Notes: generated from the sequence alone by a model not told the origin. DNA of 42,522 nt from Planktothrix paucivesiculata PCC 9631 (GCF_900009265.2 NZ_LR734998.1:98070-140591), one strand, 5' to 3'; shown: positions 6,024 through 15,007, counted from the first letter of the stretch. A program made the numbers and translations.

Positions 6024-8399
6024 TTAAGTCCATTTTCGCTGTTTCAAGCGTTTCCAATGGGATGATTTTAAATTGATTAATAATTGTCGCATTTGTTTGA
6101 GATTCACCGACTTTCCGCCATAGCGCCAACCGATATAAGCCTGAGAGATTTCATCAATCACTTCAACTTCGGAAATCGAATGATATTGGTGTAACCAGGA
6201 CACATATTCTAAAGGGGTTTGGGTAGGAGATTTGGGGTATCCTTTACTTGCTAAAACCTGTAAAAGTTGTTGATAGAGACTTTCTTCCGGGGGTAACTTT
6301 GCTAACCAGCGACGATAGCGCCAACCTCGCCACAAATCCCAACCTAACCAGCCAAAAAATGCCATAATTGTTGTGAGGATTAATCCGCTAAAAATCCCTA
6401 ACCATCCTTGGGTAAACAGACTAAAAAACCAACGAATTAATTGGAATAGTCCTAAAATTAAACTGCCTAAAATTGCTTGTAATCCATTAGCAACCGGAGA
6501 AGGCAGCCAACCTGCTACCCACTCCCAAAAAGCTTTTAAGGCACTAAAAGTTTGATCTTCTTCCACCGAAGGCGGAATTAAATCCATCCCCGGAATGGGG
6601 TTAAAGGCAAACCAGCCATATTCGGGAAAATATACGTCGGTCATGGCAAAAGCATCGGTATTCTTAACGATATATAATCCTGTAAAGGGATTAAATTCTC
6701 CGGGGTTAAACCCAGCCACCAGACGCGCCGGAATTCCAATTGAACGTAACATCATAGTTAAAACCGTGGAGAAATGATCGGGGTAGCCTCCGGTAATTTT
6801 TTGTCCGGCGGGACTATCTTGATACCCAAATAGAAAGGCTTCTACTAAGTCTTCATTTTTTCTTAAAAACGGCGGTTCTTCTTGTAATTTATAATTAGGG
6901 TTTTGTTTGAGATACTGGGCTAAATATAAGGCTTTTTCATAATCGGAATCTAAGGGTTTTTTGTTCTGGGCTACTTGATTCACACTAGCCAAAATTTCTT
7001 CGGTTTTTTTTCTGACTCTTTCTTGAATTTGATCGGGAACTTGTAAATAGTATTTTTTAATCCCTTCAGGATAGTTTTTAGAAGTGGCTTGTAACTGCGC
7101 CCGATCGCGCAGGGGAACTTGAGAAACCACCGTGTAAGTCATGCCCTCTCGTAATTCTAAAGGCGATCGCAAATTCCCATCAGGATCAATGGCAATTTCC
7201 TCCGTCGGGAAATAGACTGCTTTCGGTTTATTCATCGCCGGAATTAAACTGGGAAGCTGTTGAAGTACGGTATAACTTTGAATGACTTCCTGAGTTTTTG
7301 CCTGAGTTAATGCTGGAAATAGATTAAATTCATACGACCAACGGGGACGTTTTAAAGTGATAGTTCTATTATTTCGAGAAATTTCCCATCCCTGTCCAGT
7401 ATATTGATCAAAAGCCACCACTCGCCAAAATCCCCGGGCTTGTGATCGCACTCTTAATACTTCTTGGGGCTTTAAATTTCCCCGTAAATTCTGATTAATT
7501 TTGGTATTAAATCCATAATAGAACGTATCATTGAGAGTTCCTGCGCCCGTTTCCTGATTTAATCCCGTGCCACTCCCACCGGGGTTATTCGGATCACTAT
7601 TTCCCGAAGACACATAACCGGGATTTAAAATTCGTTGTCCATCAAATTGTCCGGGCGGCATATCAACGGGAGAACTGACCGGAAAAGTTCTTAACTGATA
7701 GCTGGGAAACCGAGGAAGAACGGTAAAAATAGTTAATCCCAATCCAACAACCACTAAAAAAATAATTCCTAAAGACTTAAAATTTACCCCGCTTCCGGGT
7801 TCCTGGGGTGTTTTTTTCGAGTTAAATTGAATATCCCCCAATCCTAAACGAGAGCGATAATCCAAAATTAATGTCGGTAAAGCTAAAGCCAAAAATACTA
7901 AAACCACAGGCCCAAAAGCCAGGGTTTGACTGAGAGTACCCGCTACTCCCATTAAAATTAATCCAATTACCATCGAATAGCCTAAATCTTTCCGCCGGGG
8001 TAAATCAAAACTGTGTAAAACCTGTAATTCTATTAATAATCTCGCTAACGCTAATCGCGTATCATTCATTTCGCCAAACAGTCGCCCAAAAAATGCAGCG
8101 AGGGCAATTAACATCCCAATAGCAATACAAAATTTAACAGGCACATTGCGATGGTAACGACGAAACCAACTCCAAGTTGCTCCGACAATGCTGACCGGAA
8201 TTGCCCATAAATTCAGAGGCTCCTCAATAGCAACGTCCGTGGCAATAATCCCGGCAATCACTAATAACTGTACCAAGATCCGCAGCCAAAGGGAATCTTC
8301 AGGGATTGGCTTTGGCATGGCTTCAATCCGTCGCCATAATTGACTAATCAGAGGGATTGAATTTGTCATCGTTTCGGCTTGCTGGGCTAGGGGGTTCAA
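6024..8399 (-). CDS. TgpA-like membrane protein (DUF3488/transglutaminase-like/DUF4129), probably catalytically inactive
   Basis: A 791-residue protein with about six N-terminal membrane helices (residues ~40-245, DUF3488-like), a large periplasmic transglutaminase-like domain, one more hydrophobic segment near 650-690 and a C-terminal cytoplasmic DUF4129-like tail (LYQQLLQVLASKGYPKSPTQTPLEY). In TgpA the triad is Cys in GxCEHF, His in SDAHAW and Asp in DPT. Here the aligned positions are Pro540 (GGYPDHFST), Phe584 (TDAFAMTDVY) and Asn600 (FNPIPG), with the family spacing of 44 and 16 residues kept. It should therefore act as a scaffold or binding protein, not an amidase. It is the last gene of the hetZ-patU cluster, 29 bp after patU. 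The start used is TTG with GGGTGGA upstream; an ATG at 8369 is the alternative. Confidence 0.85.
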   Translation of the reverse strand: MNPLAQQAETMTNSIPLISQLWRRIEAMPKPIPEDSLWLRILVQLLVIAGIIATDVAIEEPLNLWAIPVSIVGATWSWFRRYHRNVPVKFCIAIGMLIALAAFFGRLFGEMNDTRLALARLLIELQVLHSFDLPRRKDLGYSMVIGLILMGVAGTLSQTLAFGPVVLVFLALALPTLILDYRSRLGLGDIQFNSKKTPQEPGSGVNFKSLGIIFLVVVGLGLTIFTVLPRFPSYQLRTFPVSSPVDMPPGQFDGQRILNPGYVSSGNSDPNNPGGSGTGLNQETGAGTLNDTFYYGFNTKINQNLRGNLKPQEVLRVRSQARGFWRVVAFDQYTGQGWEISRNNRTITLKRPRWSYEFNLFPALTQAKTQEVIQSYTVLQQLPSLIPAMNKPKAVYFPTEEIAIDPDGNLRSPLELREGMTYTVVSQVPLRDRAQLQATSKNYPEGIKKYYLQVPDQIQERVRKKTEEILASVNQVAQNKKPLDSDYEKALYLAQYLKQNPNYKLQEEPPFLRKNEDLVEAFLFGYQDSPAGQKITGGYPDHFSTVLTMMLRSIGIPARLVAGFNPGEFNPFTGLYIVKNTDAFAMTDVYFPEYGWFAFNPIPGMDLIPPSVEEDQTFSALKAFWEWVAGWLPSPVANGLQAILGSLILGLFQLIRWFFSLFTQGWLGIFSGLILTTIMAFFGWLGWDLWRGWRYRRWLAKLPPEESLYQQLLQVLASKGYPKSPTQTPLEYVSWLHQYHSISEVEVIDEISQAYIGWRYGGKSVNLKQMRQLLINLKSSHWKRLKQRKWT

Positions 8400-8428
8400 A
8401 GTTCCACCCTACTCTAACTCAATCTGAC

Positions 8429-9475
8429 CTAAACTTCCAGTCCAACCCTCGGTTGAGGACAAATGGCAAAACAGAGGGGATTTTGATCCTCGCTATCCAA
8501 TAAAACATGAAGTCGATAAATCTGATTCGGTTCAGGGTTGATCAATTCCAGGGGTAAACATCCGGGGGAATTGCGTTTTCTCGTTACTGATCTGTCATTT
8601 CCTAAGAGTTGTAACCGTCCGCCATCAGGAAGTTTACCCCGGATTTTTAATATTGTTCCCGACTCAGTTTCAACATAGTCAACATCAACGGTAAATAGCC
8701 CTAAACTTGTTAACCATTCCTGATGAACTGTCGATTGATTCAAGTGACAATTCAGGGTTAAAGTATTCAGAAGTTCCTGAGTGGCTAACAATAACAACAC
8801 CATTTGTTGTTCCGGGGTGGCGGTTTCATAACGGGGTTGGGACTCCCTTAAATCTAAAGATCCCCGTAAAGACCCTCGAATCACTAAACCCGCTAATTCA
8901 TTTAAGGGTTGGGACTCGTTGGGAAATAAAGTTTCCACCGCCTGAACTAATTTGGCTCCTTCTCGGAGGCCAGATTGTAGCAGAGTAAACACAGGAGCCA
9001 GTAACTGAGCAAAAACCTGATCGGGTAGGGGCATAGACCATCTCAATTGTTGTCGATGAGCCATCCACAAATGAGTAGGGGGAACCTGTTCTTCTCTAAA
9101 TACGTCGGGGTACTCATTAAGCAAGTCAGTGCCGATCGGTTCCCACGGAAACAGGGGTGGGTTCAGTTGGATTCTGGCTTTGAGTTTTTCTCTTAACACG
9201 GACTCAAATCGGTTTTTCACAATTCCTATTTCTCCTATGGGTGAACATTGACTGCGGGCGTGGAAAACCTCATCTTCAGAGTCGAGGGGATCTAATTCAT
9301 CCCCCTCTAGGTTTTCCCCATGAGAATTCCCATCAAGTTGTATATGGGGGGTTAATCCCGCCTCCGCCTCAACACCTGTAGGGGTGTAATTTTCCCCATA
9401 CAAGTGTTGTTGTAACAACCAGTCCAAGAATTGGCGTTCAAACGCTTGCTCCTCTTGGTTTGTTTCGTTATTCAT
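8429..9475 (-). CDS. patU: PatU-like protein (hetZ partner)
   Basis: A 348-residue soluble, acidic protein with no recognisable catalytic motif. It has an acidic, low-complexity region around 40-75 (GDELDPLDSEDEVF), a helical middle (QLRWSMPLPDQVFAQLLAPVF) and a beta-rich C-terminal part (LKIRGKLPDGGRLQLLGNDRS...RLHVLLDSED). Assignment rests mainly on position: it overlaps the 3' end of hetZ by 8 bp (ATGAATAA), the arrangement known for hetZ-patU. In Anabaena PCC 7120 the homologue is split into patU5 and patU3, affecting heterocyst pattern; here it appears as one uninterrupted gene. Function outside heterocyst formers is not established. Confidence 0.7.
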   Translation of the reverse strand: MNNETNQEEQAFERQFLDWLLQQHLYGENYTPTGVEAEAGLTPHIQLDGNSHGENLEGDELDPLDSEDEVFHARSQCSPIGEIGIVKNRFESVLREKLKARIQLNPPLFPWEPIGTDLLNEYPDVFREEQVPPTHLWMAHRQQLRWSMPLPDQVFAQLLAPVFTLLQSGLREGAKLVQAVETLFPNESQPLNELAGLVIRGSLRGSLDLRESQPRYETATPEQQMVLLLLATQELLNTLTLNCHLNQSTVHQEWLTSLGLFTVDVDYVETESGTILKIRGKLPDGGRLQLLGNDRSVTRKRNSPGCLPLELINPEPNQIYRLHVLLDSEDQNPLCFAICPQPRVGLEV

Positions 9476-10628
9476 CAGTAGATGCCCCTGCTCCGGATAC
9501 CGAATGATTCCTGATTTCCCAAGCCAATTCTAACAACTTGAACCAACGTTTTTGAATCTGAGCGGTTTTACAATTTAAAACCTTCGCAATTTCAACCTCG
9601 GATAATCCCTCCTGTTTTAAACTTAATAAACGCTGCTCATTTGCACCGATTTGATTTAAGAATTCTTGCCATTGATGGGGTAATAATCCTAAATCCCGTT
9701 CTAAATCTGCTTCTAACCATTGGTGAACTAATTCCCAACGGTGGCTTAAAGCAAATCGCAGTAAATGGTACTTAAATCGTTGCTGTAAATAATCACGCTG
9801 ACGAGGGGTTAGTCCGAGAATTTCCTCAATTTCACGGGTTGGTAAATCCTGTAACCGCAAGACAAAATAGTCAGCACAATCTTTTTGTTTGTGTTCTTCT
9901 AAATAAGCAATCAGTTCCTCTACGACGGTTTGACGCAAAGAGTCGGACTCGGATTCGTTGGACTCAATGACCATAGCAGCCCGAACTTGTCCGAGGGAAG
10001 AATCATGATTACTCGCCTCTGATTCACTCCCTCCGCCCTGGGCAGCTAATTCTAAATCAACAAAACTTTCCTTGGGCTGTTGTTGAGAGAAGGTTTGCGC
10101 TCTTAAAATAATCAATTGTTGACTCCGACCTCGGGCTAAAGGAATTCGCCGTTTACCGTAGCGTTCCGTAAATGCCATATATTCCGCTAGTTCTAACAAG
10201 GTTCGAGCCCGGTAAGTCGGCGGTAACTGTGCTTCTTTGCGAAAGGCATTCAGGGTTTCTAAATAAAAGGCTTGTAAAAAATCCTTGATTAATTCCAATC
10301 GAGCTTGATAACTGGATTGGACTTGAGGAGGAGTGATATATCGATAAACAATCGCGCTCAAGGTACTATGTAATTCCAAAGGCCCTTGTTTTGACCCTAG
10401 CTGATAATATTGAATACATTGCTGTAAACGATGTTGTGCTAGTGTCATTGCCCAGGTTTCTACATCCCCGGAATCTTGAATCCGTTTGCTTTCTGTACAA
10501 ATGCGGTTGGCTTCTTCGGTAATTCGTTCGGCCACATCCCGACAGTTTTGTTCAGAAGCACGGGTGGATTGACTCAGTTCTCTCAATAGCCTTTGGAAAA
10601 TGGTTTCGGTTTGGCAGATTTCCCCCAT
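9468..10628 (-). CDS. hetZ: HetZ, heterocyst differentiation regulator homologue
   Basis: HetZ is a DNA-binding type regulator required early in heterocyst differentiation in Anabaena; homologues also occur in filamentous species without heterocysts. The 386-residue protein carries segments I recall from HetZ: EANRICTESKRIQ, WAMTLAQHRLQQCIQYYQLGS, LELHSTLSAIVYRYITPPQ, LLELAEYMAFTERYGKRRIPL and, in the C-terminal half, DYFVLRLQDLPTREIEEILGLTPRQRDYLQQRFKYHLLRFAL, a helix-turn-helix-like block. A variable Ser/Glu-rich linker lies around 195-230. First gene of a three-gene minus-strand cluster with patU and the TgpA-like gene. No SD is obvious at its ATG. Confidence 0.85.
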   Translation of the reverse strand: MGEICQTETIFQRLLRELSQSTRASEQNCRDVAERITEEANRICTESKRIQDSGDVETWAMTLAQHRLQQCIQYYQLGSKQGPLELHSTLSAIVYRYITPPQVQSSYQARLELIKDFLQAFYLETLNAFRKEAQLPPTYRARTLLELAEYMAFTERYGKRRIPLARGRSQQLIILRAQTFSQQQPKESFVDLELAAQGGGSESEASNHDSSLGQVRAAMVIESNESESDSLRQTVVEELIAYLEEHKQKDCADYFVLRLQDLPTREIEEILGLTPRQRDYLQQRFKYHLLRFALSHRWELVHQWLEADLERDLGLLPHQWQEFLNQIGANEQRLLSLKQEGLSEVEIAKVLNCKTAQIQKRWFKLLELAWEIRNHSVSGAGASTDE

Positions 10629-10699
10629 GATGTCTAATTACTACAATGACCCTAACACAATGATTCTGTGAGTTAGCTTGGATTTCCGGATCGTTTTTT

Positions 10700-10764
10700 G
10701 TAGGGGCGGGTTCATCGAGATTGAGGTGATTCACAAAGATCTAAAAGAACCAGCCCGTACCAGT
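10700..10764. repeat. Dispersed ~66-bp palindromic element, copy B
   Basis: Arms GTAGGGGCGGGTTC (10700-10713) and GAACCAGCCCGTAC (10747-10760) are inverted relative to each other with two mismatches; the interior CATCGAGATTGAGGTGATT is shared with copy C and most of it with copy A. It sits between hetZ and the next + gene, 71 bp upstream of the hetZ start. MITE-like in form, but no transposase is near. Confidence 0.8.
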
Positions 10765-10798
10765 GTTAATATTCTTGATCTTTATTTTTTTTAATCCT

Positions 10799-11287
10799 AT
10801 GAATTTAGACCCACAAATTCAGTCTTTAATTGATCACGCGCCTCAAGATGGAACAACTCCTCAAATTGTGGAAGCGATCGCTCCTGCGTTAAAATTATTA
10901 GCAGCACAATTAGAACATCCTGAATATTATGTTTTGCAAACTTTAGACCAAAGTTGGGTGGTTCAACCGTTTATTAATGTAGATCAACCGCAGATTAAAA
11001 AACGGGTGATTTATGCTTTTTCTACCTTAGAAGATGCTTTGAGTTATACGAATCCTGATGCGGATTCTCACGTTTTAGCGATTCCTTTACCCGTGACTCA
11101 TATTTTATTTCAAATGGTTGTTTTAGAAATGCCGGATAGTTTATGCTTTTTTGAAACGCCGAATAATTTTCAGTCGGCTACGGAAATTAAACGCAGTGAA
11201 ATCCAAGAGTTAATTCAGGTTTATTTACAGGACTATCAACAACGGCGTCAGTCAAAATCCCGTAAAATTCCGCCGAATATTGCTTAA
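10799..11287 (+). CDS. Conserved hypothetical protein, cytosolic
   Basis: A 162-residue soluble protein with no signal peptide or membrane segment. The middle (YYVLQTLDQSWVVQPFIN, KKRVIYAFSTLEDALSYTN, VLAIPLPVTHILFQMVVLEMPDSLCFFETP) alternates like an alpha/beta fold, and the C-terminus is basic (QDYQQRRQSKSRK). I do not recognise the family. I chose the ATG at 10799 rather than an upstream in-frame start at 10763, because the extra residues would be a hydrophobic F/I-rich run with no SD, immediately next to a repeat element. It is followed by a heptamer array. Confidence 0.65.
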   Translation: MNLDPQIQSLIDHAPQDGTTPQIVEAIAPALKLLAAQLEHPEYYVLQTLDQSWVVQPFINVDQPQIKKRVIYAFSTLEDALSYTNPDADSHVLAIPLPVTHILFQMVVLEMPDSLCFFETPNNFQSATEIKRSEIQELIQVYLQDYQQRRQSKSRKIPPNIA

Positions 11288-11290
11288 GAA

Positions 11291-11343
11291 GGGAACAGGG
11301 AACAGGGAATAGGGAATAGGGAATAGGGAATAGGGAATAGGGG
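11291..11343. repeat. STRR heptamer array (GGGAACA/GGGAATA units)
   Basis: Two GGGAACA units followed by about five GGGAATA units, starting 4 bp after the stop codon of the preceding gene. The unit is one or two changes away from the GGGTAAT family at the window ends. Two isolated units also occur at 14911-14924. Confidence 0.9.
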
Positions 11344-11431
11344 TATTTCAATCCCTAATAGATAAACTGTTTAGACCGCCAAAACCCCCTTCTATTTTGA
11401 ACAGCTATAGGTTATGGGAAATTCAGTCCCA

Positions 11432-13357
11432 TCAGCGCGTCTGAGTGGGTTGACCCGAAGGAATAGATTTAATTTGAGTCTGACGAATTTGCCACCAAAT
11501 TGCAAAACCTCCGGCAATAAAAATCGCAAATAAAATTAGGATAAAAACTACCTCTTTCCACTTGTAACTTGATTTAGATGGAGGTTTAACCTCGGACTCA
11601 GGTATGGATTCATCATATAACAAAACCTTAGAGGCTGCCGTGGGTTCGGATTCCAAAGATTCAGTTTTTGTGGCTAGAGGTGTGGTTTCTACTAATACTA
11701 ACTTTTGTGGAGATACCCCACAATAGGTGAGTACAACCGAGATATTATCATGACCATTCTTATCATTAGCAATTTCAATCCATCCCTGTACCGCCGATTC
11801 TAAAGATTGTTCTCCATTTAATACCGAAGCCGAAAAATCTTGCCAACACTGTTCCACCCGTTGATTATCACTTAATCCGTCGGAACATAATAATAATAAT
11901 CCATCTTCCTCAATAATAAATCGTTGTACCGTTGGCCGTAAAAACTCCGCTTCTCGGGTTCCCAAAGCCTGGGTTAAAGCTCCCGAACCCGACCGTTGAG
12001 CAGCATCCCAATATAAACTTCGACCATGACCAACCTCCCGATTTGCCACATCATCATCGACAGTTAATTGTTGACAGGAATTCTGAGTAATCCAATAGGC
12101 GCGACTATCTCCCACATTCACTAGATATAATTCATGGCAATTGGTTAACTCAATACCTTCGGGGGTTTTCACCTTTTGAGGTAACTGTAAAGCCATGACT
12201 AAGGTTGTTCCCATTCGTTGCCTAAATTCTCGGCCTTGCTCATTATTTTGGGCGGCAATCACGTTATTAACAACTCGGGTAATTTCTTGCAGTTGTTCGA
12301 TAATTAATTCCGGTGGGGCTAACTCCTCTTGCTGGGAAATTTCCGCCATCAAACTATAAATCAAAGGCTTTAAAGACTGTACCGCCAATTGACTGGCTAC
12401 CTCGCCGCCCTCATGACCGCCCACCCCATCACAAACAATGCTTAAATGGGGAATTAATTGATCATTCGGATAAAGTTCAAAATTCCGCACATCGTGAAGA
12501 CGGGGATAACAACTATCCTCATTATCGGAACGTTTGATTCCCACATCGGTTAATCCGGTTACGGCTAAATGTAAGGGGAGTTGGGCCGCCTGTTCCATTA
12601 ATAATTGATTGAGTTGACTCAATACCTCCTTTAACGAGTCTTCGGTGACACGCATTAATTGGTGAATGGTTTGTAAACGATACTGTAGGCTGGGATGGGC
12701 CGTTTCTATCAAGGCTACCCAAGATTCTGCTAAATCGCGTTGGGTTGGTTGTAACGCGCCGTGATGCAGTTCTCGTAACCGCACCCGCCAACCGTCCACC
12801 CGCAGGTTCTCTTTGACAAATAAACTATAGGCCGCCCCCTGTTCGGTTAAAGGTGTCCACAGTTGCAGCATTTGCCATAACCAATAGACCTGACGCACGG
12901 CGGAGGTTTTGGGCCAGACTTCTACCAAGGTCGGGAATAGTTGACCGCGACTATCGACGGGAATGTTATCTAATAATAGGGTTTCGGTTGCTTCGGGAGA
13001 AATACCCAAGGGATAGACCCCAAACACCCCAGGAATATGCAAATGATGGGGAGAGAGATACAAATAGGATAATATCGATTCCGAGAGGGTATCGGGCAAA
13101 ATGGGTGGGGCACCGGGTTTAGTATCTAACCAAACTTGGGGGAAGGTTACATAATAGCGATTTCCCACTAACTGACCGGGTTGAATTTGTCCCGCGCCCG
13201 AACCCGTCGCCCACAAATATCGATAGGTGAGGGGGGTTTGGCAAGTCTGACAAATGTGATGCCCCAAGGAGTTACGGGGTTGGGGACAGGCGGGGTTGGT
13301 ACAATGAATTGGCGGCGGCGCCGAGGTGCTGATTTGGAATAATTTTTCTAAGGACAC
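11432..13357 (-). CDS. PP2C-type protein phosphatase with N-terminal zinc ribbon, kinase-like remnant and C-terminal membrane anchor
   Basis: A 641-residue protein. Residues 19-39 hold a four-cysteine zinc ribbon (C19, C24, C36, C39). Residues ~65-240 have a layout like a degraded protein kinase: LWQMLQLWTPLTEQGAAYSLFVKENLRVDGWRVRLREL mirrors the alphaE helix and catalytic loop but lacks HRD and DFG. Residues ~260-535 are a complete PP2C domain: SDNEDS (277-282), CDGVGGHEGGE (309-319), VNVGDSRAYW, CSDGLSDN and NGHDNISVVL supply the metal-binding aspartates. A single helix near 602-622 anchors the C-terminus. It should dephosphorylate Ser/Thr phosphoproteins at the membrane; substrates are unknown. 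GTG start, no SD seen. Confidence 0.9.
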   Translation of the reverse strand: MSLEKLFQISTSAPPPIHCTNPACPQPRNSLGHHICQTCQTPLTYRYLWATGSGAGQIQPGQLVGNRYYVTFPQVWLDTKPGAPPILPDTLSESILSYLYLSPHHLHIPGVFGVYPLGISPEATETLLLDNIPVDSRGQLFPTLVEVWPKTSAVRQVYWLWQMLQLWTPLTEQGAAYSLFVKENLRVDGWRVRLRELHHGALQPTQRDLAESWVALIETAHPSLQYRLQTIHQLMRVTEDSLKEVLSQLNQLLMEQAAQLPLHLAVTGLTDVGIKRSDNEDSCYPRLHDVRNFELYPNDQLIPHLSIVCDGVGGHEGGEVASQLAVQSLKPLIYSLMAEISQQEELAPPELIIEQLQEITRVVNNVIAAQNNEQGREFRQRMGTTLVMALQLPQKVKTPEGIELTNCHELYLVNVGDSRAYWITQNSCQQLTVDDDVANREVGHGRSLYWDAAQRSGSGALTQALGTREAEFLRPTVQRFIIEEDGLLLLCSDGLSDNQRVEQCWQDFSASVLNGEQSLESAVQGWIEIANDKNGHDNISVVLTYCGVSPQKLVLVETTPLATKTESLESEPTAASKVLLYDESIPESEVKPPSKSSYKWKEVVFILILFAIFIAGGFAIWWQIRQTQIKSIPSGQPTQTR

Positions 13358-13507
13358 GGCTAGAACTGTTAATAGGGGAGTTAATTTTAGAAAGGTTATA
13401 ATATAAAACGATTGTAGCTTTTATTGATTTATCAGAGATTTTCGATGAACCTAAGCATCTAGTACATTAAGACACCGAACCTACCAATTAGTGAAACCTT
13501 AACATCA

Positions 13508-14185
13508 ATGAACACAGAATCTTATATTTTTGTTGCGGGTGCAAGTCGTGGTGTGGGCGCAGAGGTGGTTAAATTCCTGCGAAACCAGCAAATCAATGTC
13601 AAAGTCCTATTAAGAACACCGGATAGTCGTCCAGAATTGGAAGCCCTGGGGGTGCGGGTGGTGATGGGGGATGCTTTGGATATGGGGGCCGTTGAACAGG
13701 CGATATTAGGCCCAGAAACGATTTCGGCGGTGATTAGTACCATTGGCGGTTTACCCAAGGATGGAGAGCGGGCGGACTATTTAGGCAATAAAAATTTAAC
13801 TGATGCGGCCGTGAAAGCGGGCGTCGGGAAGTTTATTTTAGTATCTTCGATTGGGAGTGGGGAGAGTGTGGTGGCCTTACCCCCCCAGGCGTTTGAAACC
13901 TTAAAATCGGTTTTGGTGGAAAAGGAAAAAGCCGAACAGCATTTAATTGATAGTGGACTGAATTATACGATTATTCGTCCGGGGGGGTTGAAGTCTGAAC
14001 CTGCCACTGGCAACGGGGTATTAACGGAAAATTATCGGGTAGCCGGAACGATTCATCGGGCGGATGTGGCTCAATTGGTCTGTGATTGTTTATGTTTGGA
14101 GGCTGCTAATTATAAGATTCTCTCAGCCGTTGACCGAAATATGACCTATGGACAGCCGGATTTTGAAGTTTTGAATTTGAGTTAA
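13508..14185 (+). CDS. Atypical short-chain dehydrogenase/reductase, NAD(P)-binding
   Basis: A 225-residue single Rossmann-fold protein. The dinucleotide-binding loop GASRGVGAEV lies at residues 11-20 and Arg37 after the second strand (VLLRTPDS) favours NADP. GNKNLTDAAVKAGVGKFILVSSIG and LNYTIIRPGGLKSEP match the atypical SDR group that includes Ycf39- and flavin-reductase-like proteins. The classical Tyr-xxx-Lys pair is not seen in this type. The substrate is unknown; many cyanobacterial members relate to chlorophyll, quinone or photosystem assembly, but nothing here decides it. It is divergent from the PP2C gene. Confidence 0.85.
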   Translation: MNTESYIFVAGASRGVGAEVVKFLRNQQINVKVLLRTPDSRPELEALGVRVVMGDALDMGAVEQAILGPETISAVISTIGGLPKDGERADYLGNKNLTDAAVKAGVGKFILVSSIGSGESVVALPPQAFETLKSVLVEKEKAEQHLIDSGLNYTIIRPGGLKSEPATGNGVLTENYRVAGTIHRADVAQLVCDCLCLEAANYKILSAVDRNMTYGQPDFEVLNLS

Positions 14186-14205
14186 TCTCCTTTGTCTATT
14201 GCCTT

Positions 14206-14628
14206 CTATTTAAAGGGTTTAACCCATCCTTTTTGTAAGGCTATATCTAAAATAAATCCGGCTATTGCAAATAACAATAAACTTTCTCCCCCTAAAAGTA
14301 TTATCTGTTCTAGGGGGGTTGGGGCATTGAGTAAAACTTCAATTTCTGCGAGGGCGCGCACCAGTCCAAAGGCAAAAATCCCCCCTAATTTTAATTGAGG
14401 ATTATCGTCCCCGCGAATAATATAACGATAGGTGACTCCAAACAAAAACCCACTAACTCCTGCTAGGGGAGTTGAAAATAGAACATTAACAGATGTGTCC
14501 CCCAGCCAGAGGTTAACCCAACTCAGGATAAAATGGCTCAGTCCTACACAAAAACCGGCTATAATCCCTGCCTTGAGAGATTCTAAGCGTTCAGATGCCG
14601 TAAAATTTGAGCCCGATTGAGAGTTCAT
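14206..14628 (-). CDS. Small polytopic membrane protein, unknown function
   Basis: 140 residues from the ATG at 14628, with about four hydrophobic segments ([82 protein letters not shown]). The start is set by AGGAG, which runs straight into a HIP1 octamer and then the ATG (AGGAGCGATCGCATG); an upstream start at 14670 has no SD. It is convergent with the SDR gene and divergent from petN, with only 60 bp between starts. I do not recognise the family. Confidence 0.7.
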   Translation of the reverse strand: MNSQSGSNFTASERLESLKAGIIAGFCVGLSHFILSWVNLWLGDTSVNVLFSTPLAGVSGFLFGVTYRYIIRGDDNPQLKLGGIFAFGLVRALAEIEVLLNAPTPLEQIILLGGESLLLFAIAGFILDIALQKGWVKPFK

Positions 14629-14688
14629 GCGATCGCTCCTGGTATGATCTACGGTAGAGTCATTCTGCAACGTTTTTTATATATCACT

Positions 14689-14778
14689 ATGGATATTGTG
14701 TCATTGGGCTGGGTTTCGCTGTTAGTGTTATTTACGTTTTCAATTTCCATGGTTGTTTGGGCGCGTAACGGATTCTAA
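14689..14778 (+). CDS. petN: Cytochrome b6f complex subunit PetN
   Basis: A 29-codon gene. The product starts [15 protein letters not shown], continues as a single membrane helix and ends VVWARNGF, matching PetN (subunit VIII) almost residue for residue. PetN is a single-span subunit needed for assembly and stability of the b6f complex in the thylakoid membrane. GGTATGATC at 14641-14649 could supply a -10 box (TATGAT) about 40 bases upstream. A clear terminator follows at 14809-14838, so it is probably transcribed alone. Confidence 0.93.
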   Translation: MDIVSLGWVSLLVLFTFSISMVVWARNGF

Positions 14779-14808
14779 TATTAATTCTGTTAAACCCAAC
14801 AAACACCT

Positions 14809-14838
14809 TAGAGACGTGCCCCGGCCCGTCTCTATTTT
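14809..14838 (+). terminator. Intrinsic terminator after petN
   Basis: TAGAGACG (14809-14816) and CGTCTCTA (14827-14834) form a perfect 8-bp stem around a GC-rich loop, followed by TTTTAATT. It lies 30 bp beyond the petN stop. Confidence 0.8.
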
Positions 14839-15007
14839 AATTATGGGGGCAAATCCCTATCTTGCTATAATTTTTTGATACAATCCCTGCCATTTGTAAT
14901 ATAGTGCTAGGGAACAGGGAATACTGATAGACAGCCAGATTTTTGATTAATACCAACAAGAGGGAACGCCCCCGCCGCTTTCTGAAAAACCTATAACCGG
15001 TTTGCCC

